A stretch of 64,000 nucleotides of DNA, taken from Pezizomycotina sp. ARF18. Lineage: Eukaryota > Ascomycota. Made by a program: the position numbers and the translations under genes. Of this stretch, positions 34,269 to 45,684 are shown in pieces. The stretch spans positions 326,033 to 390,032 of the forward strand of contig AZLU01000012.1 in the NCBI GenBank assembly GCA_002224055.1, read 5' to 3'. How positions within the stretch are numbered: position 1 is the first letter of the stretch; each line of letters begins with the position of its first letter. Below the pieces are notes generated by a model. That model ran no database searches, had not been told where the DNA came from, and saw only the letters and a list, made by a program, of their open reading frames with translations.

Positions 34269-36265
34269 ATGGCCGAGAAAAATTCTCCAACCTTCAATTT
34301 TACAGGATCTAAACCCGTAGCCTCCCTGCAGCCGAAGAGGATAATCATTTGCCGCGATGGCACTTGGCAATCCTCAGTCACTAAAAAGGCCAATATACCT
34401 TCTAATGTTACGCGAATTGCACGTTACTACCGGAAAAGCTCGGAAAAGACAAGGACGGGCGAGATTGGCCTCAAATCGTCTACTATGTACGATGCGGGTA
34501 TTGGGACTGGCGTTCACCCGGCGGAAGCGAAACGACAGGGAGGCACCGGATCTGGGCTTTTGGGGAATGTCATCGGGTATATAATTTCCTCGGGTTGAAC
34601 TACAACCCGGGGGACAAAGTATTCTGTTTTGGATTCTCCCGGGGCGCATACACTGCCAGAGCCGTTGCTGGACTCGTCACGGATATCGGTATTATCAAGC
34701 CGAGAGACATGCAGGATTTCCCCGAGCTGTACAGGGTTTATCAAGCCCACAAAGACTCCCACTCTTTCAGGGCATCTAAACAATGGCGTGAATGGGTGGA
34801 AGGGAAACGCTCGTTCGACCGGGCTCACAAGAATCTCCCTGTGGAGTTGAAGAAGATCATTTGCATGGGAGAAGGTACCCCACGCTGCCGCTCCAGAATC
34901 CAGCAGATAGATCGAAGCCATTGGTGTTTTTGATACAGTTGGCAGTCTGGGCATCCCCGAAATAAGTGGTATAAAAGGATGGTTTGCAGATCGCCTTGGG
35001 GACAAAATAACAATGGAAGACTTTGGGTTCCATAATGTAGCGCTCAGTCCATGTGAGTACCCCTAGCGGCACGCGGAGCTATTACGTATAGCTAAAACCG
35101 ACTGAACAGATATCAAACACGCTTATCATGCAATTGCGTTGGATGAGCATCGCAAGCCATTAGATACCACGCTATGGCATTTGCCAACGGACGCTGTAGC
35201 AGAAATCCCCACGCCCGAAGCTTCAAGCAGCCAACTTAGGAAAAATTAGAAAGCTCTTCAAAAATAAAGCTGATGGTACGGAGTCAGAGCTTTCGACAGC
35301 CTGGAAAAAACTCATTAACGCCTTAATGTATGAAGAACTAAAGGGTCCAAGTCCAACCTCCTCCAGGCTTGGTTTTCGGAGTCCACATCAATATCGGAGG
35401 AGGGCATGAGGGTATTTTCAAAGAGAGGAAAAGCGACTTCGAACGTGAGTGGCCGATGGCAGTCTCTATTTTATGCAGTCCTAATGGAATAAGTTCCACT
35501 ACATTTTTTTTTCTTGGTGATCCAAAGCTGATGATATACAGAGATCGCCATGGTGACTTTTAATTAGATGGTAGAGCAGCTGAGATCGCATCTTTCTTTT
35601 GAGCAGGATGTAACTGAGATATCGGAAAAATGGGATTTGTTTGCAGTTATCTCTCCGTACTCGACGAGCTCAAAAGAAGGGGTTCGAAGATCACTGGCTT
35701 CGCCAGAAGATTAATCGAATTATGGCTCTATGCTCAGCAGGACCGAATATCTGGAGGGTAATAAACCCATGTGGGCAAGGGCCATTATCACAGATATTTG
35801 CAGGTGCTGGGCTACTGGTCCATTGATTGAAAGCCATGAAGGTTGGATGAAGTTAGGAGACGAGCCATACCGTCGACCTGGAGAATACAAGGAGACGAAA
35901 CTCAAGAGCGGCGCCATTGTTAAACTGGGGCTGACAAACGAACAAATTCATCCTACGGTCAAGTTTAAAATGGATCAAGTTGGCGATTACCGGCCTACGC
36001 CCCTCAAAGACTTTAAACGTCAACGAGTGGTCGACAGTAAGACCAAAAAGGTTACCTATGTATAGATCAAGGATGATGTTCGGATCCCGGGATATAAGAT
36101 CAGGGGATGGAAAGTTATGAGCGTTCCTATATGTTTCATGATAACTCAGCCAGGGAGTTCGTCGGTCGCCTGGATAAGGAGTATGGCATTGATTCACGTG
36201 AAGCTCAGGCTTTAGACCTTGGCTTCTTTCAAAAAGAATGGGTTCTAGGAAACAAAAGAACTTGA
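34269..36265 (+). CDS. DUF2235 hydrolase (Tle1-like phospholipase fold)
   Basis: DUF2235 proteins share the alpha/beta-hydrolase core of bacterial type VI phospholipase effectors of the Tle1 group, and are common in filamentous fungi with mostly unknown roles. From Met 34269 the order is the family-typical RIIICRDGTWQSS, NVTRIARYY, YDAGIGTG and GLLGNVIG. Then come YNPGDKVFCFGFSRGAYTAR (nucleophile Ser in GFSRG near 34631-34645), EAIGVFDTVGSLGIP, DFGFHNVALSP, an intron starting GTGAGT at about 35053, and HAYHAIALDEHRKPLDTTLW. The Gly-rich VHINIGGGHEG follows near 35380. The C-terminal part has LIELWLYAQQ, WATGPLIESHEGWMKLGDEP and RRPGEYKETKL, with a stop at 36263-36265. Frame changes lie near 34575, 34880 and 35365. 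No signal peptide is visible. Confidence 0.8.
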
Positions 36266-36754
36266 GGAGAGGGTGCGTTTTTCAAGCCTTTACCACCACT
36301 TGTGTATTTATTACTATCCGAGGCCACTGAGTGGTGCAGATCTTTCTTTCTTTTCCTCTTACTAAGGTCTCCAATCGAAGTTCTATTCTTTCTTGACATG
36401 GATACTTAAGTAATTTAACACTAAATATGACTATCTATTCTACCGTTAAGCTAGGAAACCTACAGGCCCAACGGCCCTACTCGCTAAAGCACTAGTTTTA
36501 CTTCTGTCACTTGTCCTCTAAAGAAAATTCATCCTACTCATGACATCAGAAACTCCCATGCACCTCATTAAATTCGCTAAATACTTCTAGATTGGGGATT
36601 CAACTTTTGGTTTTCAGTCTTGGTGGATTGTAGCGGCACGAGGCTGAATGACTTTATCCCCATCTCGGATTATTGAAAAAGAAGGCAATGTACGTGCTCA
36701 GATTACTTCTCTTATCCTTGTTCTATCAATAAGGAAGTTATAGAGTCTCACTCT
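36266..36754. other. Intergenic between DUF2235 gene and Clr5 copy 8
   Basis: About 0.5 kb with no reading frame of interest. It should contain the promoter of copy 8. Confidence 0.5.
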
Positions 36755-38403
36755 TTGGGTCCATACAGCATGCGAGCGAAACGCAAGGCCCGTTCAGACA
36801 CCAGTCTAGCGTCCAGGAAATCGCGAGCAGGTGCAGGTGGAACCAAGAAAGGAAAGCAGTTGCGGCAGTCTTCGTCTGCGCAATGTGTCGATAATGTTAT
36901 CAGCTGGCAGGAAGTGTCTACGCCCGGCCATCCTCCCATCAGCAGACGGCGGAGGGGAGCAGAGAGTGCTACGTATCACACCGAACAGGAATGGAAGAAC
37001 TTGAGATCTGAAATAGAATCATTATATCTGGAGCACGACTTGGAGGGACTTGCTTCCATCATGGCCGCGAAGTACGGGTTCGAAGCTAGGTAAGCTGTGT
37101 GGCTTTTCCTCCTGTGGACGACGACAACGTAAATACTAACTGAGAATCGATATTTATCAGACCCTCACAATATAAAGCCAAACTGAGTAAATGGGGTGTG
37201 GGAAGTATCTGAAGCTGTCTGTGAAACAGGTTCTTTACATCATCCGAGAAACAATAAGGCGATCGAATTCGAGTCCGGGATCTTGCGCGGCTACAGCTTT
37301 CAGGTTGCACGGGAAAAGATTGAATTCATACAATTTACAACGAATACTAAGGCGCAGAATGGAAGATGAGAACTTCAAAGGTATGCAATTTTACCCGGCT
37401 CGCAAACGTAGATGTCTGTTTTGTTGTGTTTCTCTTTTGATGTCGGGCTCTGAATGATTCGTCTTAGCCTCCTCCCTCGTTTCAGCATTGAGCTCTTGTG
37501 GTCTGTCCGCATACACACCTAGCACGGTCGGTATAAAAATACACGTTACAAGGCGCCAAAAGAGAGCGAACAGAAAGAACGTGACTTTGTTTTACGCATG
37601 GAAGGAAACGATTGCCTCATCAGCGGTAACCCTGGCCGGGGTGATCTTATGTTCGTTAAATATCCGCTTAGAGATGACCACCTGTACATGCTGCCGGGTA
37701 TACTGCTTCCAAGGTTGTTCGATCTATCTTTCAACCTACTATCTACCACCGAATCTTCGGACGCGCCACTGGCTATTCCTCTGTATTCCAGCTGGGGTAG
37801 CGAAAATGAGAGCCTCGTGCGAAAGGTTACGTTTCCCAGTTTAAGGAAAGACATGCTGCCTGACGAGATCAGGTTCATCCTTTACTTTCTGCACTTATCC
37901 TATCCCGATGGAAATGGTCCGAGACGGTTCACTGCAACGTTCGATAGCGCAACGGAATCAGAAGACGAAGGAGCACAGTTTCGCTACACGATCGAATGCT
38001 GCGGGTGCTCTTACACCCACATATACGACTTCTCATCTACGACTTCAGCTACAAACTACTTCAAAGTCTTCAACGAATTCCTAAAAAGTTAAACGATTTC
38101 GCGGATGATTTCTTCTCCGGTCACCAGAACTTCATCGACAATGAGACTATTGTCGATGAGCTCTCAGAACACTATGGTATCGACTTTGGTATCGCTTGGC
38201 AGCGTATCCCATCCGAATTATTGCTACGCACGCGTGTCGGTTCAGACAGCGACTTGTCAGTCAGTGCCGATATTATCGACGATTGGACGGCCGAATTATC
38301 GGTCGTTGATTGCGACCCTAATATTGAACATGGCGAAAGTGATCGGATGTCCCTGAGCGATATCTTCACGTCGGATTTATGGGATGAGGATGACAGACAA
38401 TAG
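36755..38403 (+). CDS. Clr5-domain protein, copy 8 (group II)
   Basis: Start at 36755 (MGPYSMRAKRKARSD) or the Met at 36770, both in a basic Lys/Arg/Ser-rich leader. The Clr5 first half reads EQEWKNLRSEIESLYLEHDL and AAKYGFEAR. A phase-2 intron lies at 37090-37160. Exon 2 is PSQYKAKLSKWG, then CGKYLKLSVKQVLYIIRE and FRLHGKRLNSYNLQRIL, with one base missing in the G4 at 37193-37196. The exon after the next intron begins ALSSCGLSAYTPSTVGIKI (37488-37545). The core has LPDEIRFILYFLHLSYPDG, a CxxC knuckle (IECCGCSYTHIY) and then, after another frame change near 38.08 kb, the end MSLSDIFTSDLWDEDDRQ with a stop at 38401-38403. A23 follows at 38459-38481. Function unknown. Confidence 0.78.
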
Positions 38404-39263
38404 TGTCGGGGCGGAGTAGGCTTTTAGATCTGGAATCTGCTGGCAGATTGCTCAATAGAAAAAAAAAAAAAAAAAAAAAAACTAAGAGTGAAGAACTTGA
38501 ATTAATGGAGAGGGGTTAGGAGTAATCGAAGAGAAAAGGCTCTTCGGGCGGTTGGCCTTAGGAGACATGTACCCAGCATGCCGGCCATAACGACGGAGGG
38601 ATAGCGGGAGGTGGCTCGGTGAGATTGGTATCGACAGAACGATCATTTCGATTATTGAGTAGCACCGTCGAGGGTAATGATTTGCTATAATTTGGGTTTA
38701 ATATTGTCGAGCTTATATATCGAAAGAATACCTTGTATTATATACCATGCATAGTTAATAGCAACACCAGCACCGCGCGAGTATTGTAATGGAGACTGAA
38801 ACACGAGGAAGAAGAACGGCGATTGCCCAGATGCTCTTGATCAACCAAGATAGGCGAAATGGGCTCTGAAGTGGAGATATTATTGGCTGATTCCTAGGCT
38901 AATATTTCCAGATAGGGATGTCGGCACTTTAGTTGGTTGATATTTTGACAGATGGAGGACGAGGCTGGGAAAATGGAATCACGAAAATTGTCTATAAACA
39001 TCCTGGATCCAGTTCGTCAAACGGAGACTGTTGTGAAGAGACTATCGCGATCGAGATTGTGCTCATTTTCTAACCTATAGTCATTTCATCATTAAATCTA
39101 AAGTAGTTAACCATGGCTATTGCTTCGAAATCTAATTAAGCGAGATTCACTACTTTTATTATTATTATAAGTACTCAGAATTTACTAAATTTTATTATAT
39201 TTTCAATAAAATTCAGAGAGTCCAAGTATACACGTCGATATCACGTAAATTTTTATTATTATT

Positions 39264-39297
<34 letters not shown>

Positions 39298-39863
39298 ATA
39301 AACTATATATATAGATTATAATATATTATAATAATAATACCTACCTCAGGCTGCCTTTGCCTCTACCCGCTTCGAGACAACCCTTGCTCGCAGCCCTCTA
39401 CTCGAGCTCGGATTCGCCGGCGGAGCGTCGGCATTACCGCACTTTAGGTCCTTTAAACTAGCAGAACCAATAGCCCGCCAGGGAACCTTCCCATTCGCTT
39501 AATTCTCGAAAGCGTTGAAACATGTTTATACGCTCTTAATTCCTAGGCTCTAATCTTTGTGGCTTTTGAAGATCGTGCCTAAGTATCGCTAAAAATCGAG
39601 ATTCTCAGCAGGTTATATAATATAGACTGACATTTGTGTTGCTTAAATCCAGTCATCTCTGCTAAACCACTTTATAAACTCTGTAGAAAAGTGCGACATG
39701 GATTTGCTTTGCCAGAGGTCTCTTTATCGCCAGAAGAGAAAATGGGCAACACCGGCACAATATCACCTCAGCATGCTCTGGTAACAGAATTCCGATCCAA
39801 ACTTGAAGATTCTGCTAGCTGTCATAGCCAAGGTTAACCTGTTAGTAGATTTCCGAATGGAGT
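38404..39863. other. Intergenic with A23 run, AT-rich island and (TAAC)7
   Basis: A23 at 38459-38481, an AT-rich stretch at about 39100-39330 and a perfect tetranucleotide array (TAAC)7 at 39264-39291. No gene recognised; the last 0.2 kb may contain an upstream exon of the SAT4-like gene. Confidence 0.5.
39264..39291. repeat. (TAAC)7 microsatellite
   Basis: Seven perfect copies of TAAC inside an AT-rich island. Confidence 0.9.
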
Positions 39864-40805
39864 TTGCAAACCTTCGCTCTGGTCCTTGTCGCACCAAGGT
39901 TCTTTGTCCGCCAGAGGACAAAACGCGCTTTTAGCCCGAGTGATGCGACTATTCTGTTGGCTTCTTTCAGCTTCACCGTTATCGTCGTTTCCGACACAGT
40001 TCTCGTGGGAAGGGATACGGATATCTTACAACCGCGTCATTGTTCGCGGTTAAGCCTGGACCAGATGGCGCCCCGCAGAGCGCTTTAATGTTTTGACGAC
40101 CCATCAGCTTCGTACTCTTCTGAAATGGAACTACGGAACATTACTGATGTATTACATCTCCCTTTCGATGATTAAGATAACGCTAGTGCTTCTTTACTAT
40201 ACTCTGGTACCGAAGGCTCTGGGACGGCGATATTTATACAGCTTACAAGTAATTGCTTTCGTGGTTGTGGGGAGCTTGGTAACGGCGCTGTGCTTGACTC
40301 TGTCCTCGTACACGCCCGTGTCCTCAAACTGGGACCTGTCCTGCGGCGCGAGCAGTTTGTGCTACTATTACCACATGTTAATCCTTATTTGGTTTTTCTT
40401 CCCGTCCATGTGGGCACGGAACTCATGGGCAAGTCTACGATTATCCACCATCGCTCTCGCCCGTTGTGAAAGCTCTTGATATTTGTGACACGGCCTCTAA
40501 TCTAAATGCGACTGGTCTCATTGAATTTAGGTTTCATTTACCCATTAACGCTCATCCGCGTCCTCCGCTTCAACAAGAGGCAGTACCGTGAAGCGACGAT
40601 GATGTTTGCGGTCGGCTTCCTCCGCATGGCCATCTCTCTAGGACGACGTGTTTACTTTTACGTCGCGCCTGGTCTAGAGCTGCTGATAGGAACCGCTCAA
40701 ATACTAGCTGCTGCTGAAATGTCCGTCGGTATCGTCGTCTGCTGCATGCCCGCTTTACGGTATATCATTGTTTCGTCCAGCGACAGACACCGAGCGGTAG
40801 TCTAG
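39864..40805 (+). CDS. SAT4/rhodopsin-domain integral membrane protein
   Basis: Fungal seven-helix membrane protein of the SAT4-type rhodopsin-domain family (related to PTH11-like receptors), located in membranes. Its role is usually unknown. The left part (VLVAPRFFVRQRTKRAF, then SDATILLASFSFTVIVV) matches the region before the D residue of the second helix. The middle part is LLMYYISLSMIKITLVLLYY, then a helix LYSLQVIAFVVVGSLVTAL and WDLSCGASSLCYYYHMLILI. The right part carries GFIYPLTLIRVLRF, the arginine-rich loop, and AAAEMSVGIVVCCMPALRYI, the typical last helix. Three frames are needed (breaks near 40.09 and 40.48 kb). One may hide a short intron, the others are probably indels. A possible upstream exon lies before 39864. 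Confidence 0.68.
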
Positions 40806-42142
40806 AGCTACGAGATGGTGGGAAGTTTCCGGAAGAGTCGATATAGTCGAGAGAAGGCGTAGAGGAACAATATCGGTAGCATTGGATGGGATACCGGGCC
40901 ATCTGGGAACGGCGGCAGTTGATTTGGAGTCCCATGGCAAGGATGTTGACGATGATGTGAACTCGTCAATGGAGAGCGATTCTGAACGTGTATATCCTAA
41001 CACAGATCATGCTTCGTATTGTTCCTATTTCCTGTCTGTGTTTCCTTGTCCGAAATCAAAGCGGGCTGGAGTTTTGTTTTTGAATGTTTCTTGGTCGTCT
41101 ACCTATCTCCTTATTTTGTGCTCTGACTGTATCTATGAGGTAATCCGTCACCTTATTATCATCAATAGCGACATAAGTATATACGCGTGTCCGTTTTAAA
41201 AAGGCAGCAGTTGAGAAATGTCTTATATCTTTATGATTTCTAGCTGCTTCTCTTCGCAGAATGTAATAGGTTGAAGTTTTTTTTAGTGCGTAGACATCAG
41301 TGGGCTGTGAACCATGGTATCTGACCGTAATGGGAACAGTCTCGCTCTTGATCGGTATCGAACGAAGAGGAAAGCTATGGTGGAATGTTACAAGCGTGAG
41401 GCAAGCACCATTTCACGATGGAGACCGAAAAGGAGGCAAAGCTGTATCAATAGCATAGCCAACAGTGTGGAAGAGTGGGTGTCCTCCGGTCCGCGGGCAT
41501 TGGACGCTATACATTTAAACAACAAATGCCAAATAGCCGCCGAAACTTGAATTCTAAAAACGGGGGAACTGTTATGGCTTAGCACCGACTACCGCTTTCT
41601 TGAATCTCACCTTACGGACTTCGAGTTGAGGCCAAAATCATCTTTTTGCAAAATTTCACCCAAAGCTACCGGGCGGACTTGACTGCCAAATGGGAGAAGG
41701 AATGTCCCTTTTGAGGATTTGTTAGAGATATCCAACGACGAGCACGAAATCTTTCGAGTGGGTATGCCTCAAACAGGACTAGCTGATTCGCTGTTGATGT
41801 TTGTTCTCCACTCTCGCAACTTGCAAGCCATCAAGATCTGGATGATTTTGAAATGACGAATGAGAACGAGGGACGTCGAAGTTGGTGAAAGTTGGTTCGA
41901 TCGATCCCAAGTTTCGCTTAAGACGGTTCTTGCCGTCATTAGGAATGGTGCAGGACACAATAGCATTGATAGGGACAATAATCCAATTGAAAACCTTTCC
42001 TCACTATACCGTTTTGCACTAAATCTTTTAACCTGAGTGGAGAAAAATCCATAGCAATACATGTCCACTATTCACTGAAGGAATAGGACGATCTTAACTA
42101 CACGTATAATATATATAGAATGTTCGGTAAGTTTTAGGAGTC
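40806..42142. other. Intergenic, no gene seen
   Basis: A frame at 41314-41550 is basic and short, with no domain. Nothing else stands out. Confidence 0.45.
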
Positions 42143-43365
42143 ATGAATATTCTGCGTACTGTAAACTTCCCGGAAAGCATTATTTATGGCAAGCTCTACG
42201 AGCCATGGGAGACGGGGTTTCGCAAAGTTTATCCGGCGAAGACGGCGATAGACTTTCCACCGCTTGAACCTAAAAAGATTTGTAAGTCCCTTGATAATTT
42301 AGTAACTTTGACTTGTAATAAAAACAGATAGCAACTTCGATATCGTTCTGTGCTAGGACCAAGTCTCTAAAAGAAAAAAAGGCGAAGCTATCAGACTTAC
42401 CACCGAACTGCAAACTAAGATCCTCTCTACATCCAGCCATGGCAGTATACCATGCGCCTCCAAGGGGTATGCCGCCTCTGGAACAGTATCCTATTCGATA
42501 AAGTCTTCGAAAGGAAAAGCCCATGTTACGAGATGGCCAGCACGGACCTGCGATACTGGCTCTCCGTCGGGACGTATTCTACGGCCACCTGGAGATCAAA
42601 ATGTACCCCTACGGCAGGCGAAACCACCAAAAACTGCGCAACGGTTTAGCGAACCTCTTGCATCTGCACAAATTCCTACTCTGTCACTCGCACAGGATCG
42701 GTCTATCCGGCAAGCTGCGAATAAGACATGCCCGAGCTGCGGAGCTCGTGTAAGACCGCGCATCTACACGAAGGACGGATGCTATCGAAAAATAACAGGA
42801 TACTGCCGTGTCCCCTGTTCCCCTACCGCGGCTTCACCCAGGATCATGTCTGGAGACCTTTAAATCCCGAATTGGACGACATTGAAGCGGGATTCTCAAG
42901 GCTACTTCAAATCAAGCATCCCTATGGGGGTTCCGACAAGGTGAAGAATCTCGGGTCGGTGTTAAATATCAGTCTTAAAGGGGTACTACCTTTCTATCCT
43001 CGCCGTGAGGAGGCACAGCCTGTTTAGAGCACCAGGTGGTGGACTACGTGAAGATGGGAACAGAGGATCTGTCGATGGCGGAGCTGTTCACGTGCGTTGA
43101 TTCCTGGGTTAGGTCCGCGCCGGTTCCGTGTCCTGAATGCGCTTTCACGATTGAGTATTTGGAAAAGGTACGCAGGGAGAAGATCGCGGCTCGAAAGAAG
43201 AAAAATGATAGATTCGGTTCAAGACAGGCTAGGATCGGTCCAGTACTCGTTGACCCGGAATGTTTGAACGATACCGGCGATCTTAGACGGCGGCGACATC
43301 CGCGTTGTCGCATCATGGGCGGGGAGAGGACCTTGAATCGGAGGGTTGACCCATTGAAATCATGA
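42143..43365 (+). CDS. F-box protein (first of two)
   Basis: F-box proteins recruit substrates to SCF ubiquitin ligases. The F-box lies at about 42395-42510: LSDLPPELQTKIL-like with one base missing, then MRLQGVCRLWNSILFDKVFE. A candidate first exon (42143-42288, MNILRTVNFPESIIYGKLYE) ends at a GTAAGT donor; its membership is uncertain. After the F-box come FYGHLEIKMYPYGR and LANLLHLHKFLLCHSHRIGL. Then follow a Cys pair segment (KTCPSCGARVRPR), NPELDDIEAGFSRLL and NLGSVLNISLKGVLPFYPRR. The end is MGTEDLSMAELFTCVDSW, with a CPEC pair and a basic tail stopping at 43365. Frame changes near 42410, 42480, 42750 and 43030. The substrate is unknown. Similar architecture to the gene at 46.4-47.2 kb. 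Confidence 0.6.
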
Positions 43366-43668
43366 GTGCAGATGTACTTACACTTTGACGGTTTGAAATT
43401 TCAATAAGAAAGCAGAAACTATTCATGTCGAGCACTGATTGTAATATCAAATCACGAACAATTGGTCAGCTCCTGGTATACAAAAATGCTTAGAAAGTAT
43501 TTAAGTATTTATTTAATAACTTCCAGTAAGACTTTTACTAGATTTGCTCAATTTCCTGTTGTACGAAGGGATCAGTCTCTAACCTCGGCCCAAATAAACT
43601 ATATATATGTCTAGTCTATAAGCTGTATTTAATTCTAATGATTTATACGTGATCAAATCTTTCCCTCC
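43366..43668. other. Short gap between convergent genes
   Basis: AT-leaning 3' flanks of the F-box gene and the secreted protein gene; nothing recognised. Confidence 0.5.
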
Positions 43669-44288
43669 TCACTGCTTAACCATGACCACATTATCAATGT
43701 AGATATCATTACTCTCATCCCGATCGCAAAACCACACGACCTTTATCGTGCCACTTGTCGCTGCGGGATCCGCCGTAACAGTACCCCTAACAGTAGTCCA
43801 CGTATCGATCGGGGATGGTTCGGCAGAGCCGTATTCCCATCGAACGGCGCACTGATGATCTGCTGATCGTTCCACATCACTTGGATACTCGTATTCGGCG
43901 CCATGAACCCGATCACGTCGACGCTGACTTTATACGTTGCGCCGGGCTCGACGGTTACGGCTTGAGAAATGGACATGGAATCTTGGAAGACGGCCGCGCC
44001 GGTCGTGGGATTCCCGGGCGGGAAGGAGCCGTTGCACTTGCCGTGGACTATGCGCGAGGTAGTGGAGACGTGTTGGACGTTATCTGAGGGCGAGGCGATG
44101 ACGAAGAAGGATTGTGAACCGCCGGGTGTTAGAGTCCACGGGAGGGCGTTACGGGTCGGATTCGAAATCGCCGTCCGCGATAAGTGATTTGGCGGTTGTG
44201 TTATCCGCGCGGCGGACGATGGCGTAAGCGGTTGTTAGGGGAGGGCGGAGAGAAGGAGGGAGGCGGCGGCTGCGGTGTTGAAATGCAT
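43669..44288 (-). CDS. Secreted protein with carbohydrate-binding-type beta-sandwich
   Basis: Small secreted protein of about 205 residues. Met at 44288 gives a signal peptide (MHFNTAAAASLLLSALP, then LTTAYAIVRRA), continuous if the G4 run at 44238-44241 (C4 in the gene) is five bases. The mature part begins LIADGDFESD, NALPWTLTPGGSQSFF and GSFPPGNPTTGAAVFQD. It goes on with SISQAVTVEPGATYKVSVDV, IQVMWNDQQIISAPFDG, DTWTTVRGTVTADPAATSGT and WFCDRDESNDIYIDNVVMV, stopping at 43669-43671. This order (GDFES, PGxTYxVSxD, W-x3-GT, NDxYIDNV) is that of galactose-binding-like / CBM4_9-type sandwiches in fungal secreted proteins. The ligand is not evident. Two or three frame breaks. Confidence 0.72.
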
Positions 44289-45252
44289 TTTTTAGTAGGA
44301 GGTATATGTCTAAAAGCTTCTGGACTGTCTTGGGGAGAATAAGCAAGTAGAATGGTAATTCGTGATAGTCTTCCTGAGACTTTTGAGGGGGAGGGAAATG
44401 ATGGATCGAAAGGAATGGGGGTAAAACTTTGAATCCTTTCGAGAAGGAAAACCGACGAACGATGAAAGAATTTACAAAAATGAAGGGAAATAGAGGAAAT
44501 GGCTTTGGTTAAAGAATGTGAATGCTGTTAGAACTTGCTGTGAAACTGGGGGAAAGGACTGAGAAAGGCGCCTCTGGCTGCTTTTATAATTTGCATTGCT
44601 GGTTTATAAAACGTTTATAAACACAAAGCCCCAGAGTTGAAACTCAGGCTCTATGCGCAAGTTCAATGAGTCGTTACACCTCGTGAGCATGCAGAGTCTG
44701 TCTTCGTCGGGTTCGATGGTTCTCTGGCCCTGCATATTCTAGAAAGTTTCCTTCTAAGGATAATAATCGGAGAATAGAGAACAGTCGACAAGGCGCAGAC
44801 GTGTTCCATTGTCATCGTCAAAGAAACTCTACTCGATTAGACGAAAGCGTGGAGAATATCACGTACTGAAAAATGAGAGCGACCCCATGACCGTTTCGCT
44901 TGATATTCATGCACGCATGAGCAATCTATATCAGATAATATAGAAACGAGGCAAAGTACGGGGCTAGAATTTCAACATAGCCATATCCCTACCATGGAGT
45001 AGACTATATAAGTCTCCGCCACCTAGATATAGGGAGGGGCCTTTTTAATGCATAATCATGATTAGATGACATCTCGATATAAAGGTTTCAAGTGAATGCT
45101 CGGATGTGGCGCTCCCTCGTTGGTGAAACGAATGAAACGTGGGCACAATTGGAAGGAAAACGGGCAGTCTAGGGAGAAAAACAAAAATCTTTAGTAGGTT
45201 TCATGCAAAGCTATGTGCTTGAGATATATTGCAGCTTTAACGGGGTGGGGCG
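44289..45252. other. Intergenic, promoter side of the secreted-protein gene
   Basis: No credible reading frame. It should contain the promoter of the minus-strand secreted protein. Confidence 0.45.
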
Positions 45253-45684
45253 ATGATAAATTTGACTCTCAAGGGTAAAGTCTATCTAGCTCGTCATGGT
45301 GCCAGCTATAGAGTTGGCCACTGTGTTAGTGTCCGAGTCAGCCTGGAAGCGGCAAGCCTCGCCTCAGAAGAAGCAGTCATGCAATTAATTGGTCCGCCAA
45401 CTCTCAAGCTCCATCACTGGACTTTAAGACTTCGAGATCGTTGTAGACACACAGCGCAGGATTCTCATTCTATGCCCCACTGCGGGGTGGATTCCGGCGC
45501 TGGGTGCGACTCAAGCGCATGTTTTATAATCATCGATTCTGTAACTATAAAACCAAGACGAAGCTCGATGTCCCTCACTAAGAGCTGCTCCTTGAACCTC
45601 CTCACTGCAAGCAGCGGAAGACCCTTGGAGGCATGGTCAGAGAACGCGACGGGGCGGGTAACGCGCCAACGTTTACGAAACTAG
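45253..45684 (+). pseudogene. F-box-protein C-terminal fragment
   Basis: The end of this frame (LNLLTASSGRPLEAWSENAT, then GRVTRQR) aligns with the F-box gene 1.2 kb downstream (LLRTFVTASSKGFTEVWSDNAT, split here for length: LLRTFVTASS / KGFTEVWSDNAT, then RPTTRH). No F-box precedes it in any frame and the frame stops soon after, so it looks like a truncated duplicate. The first part of the frame has no match. Confidence 0.45.
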
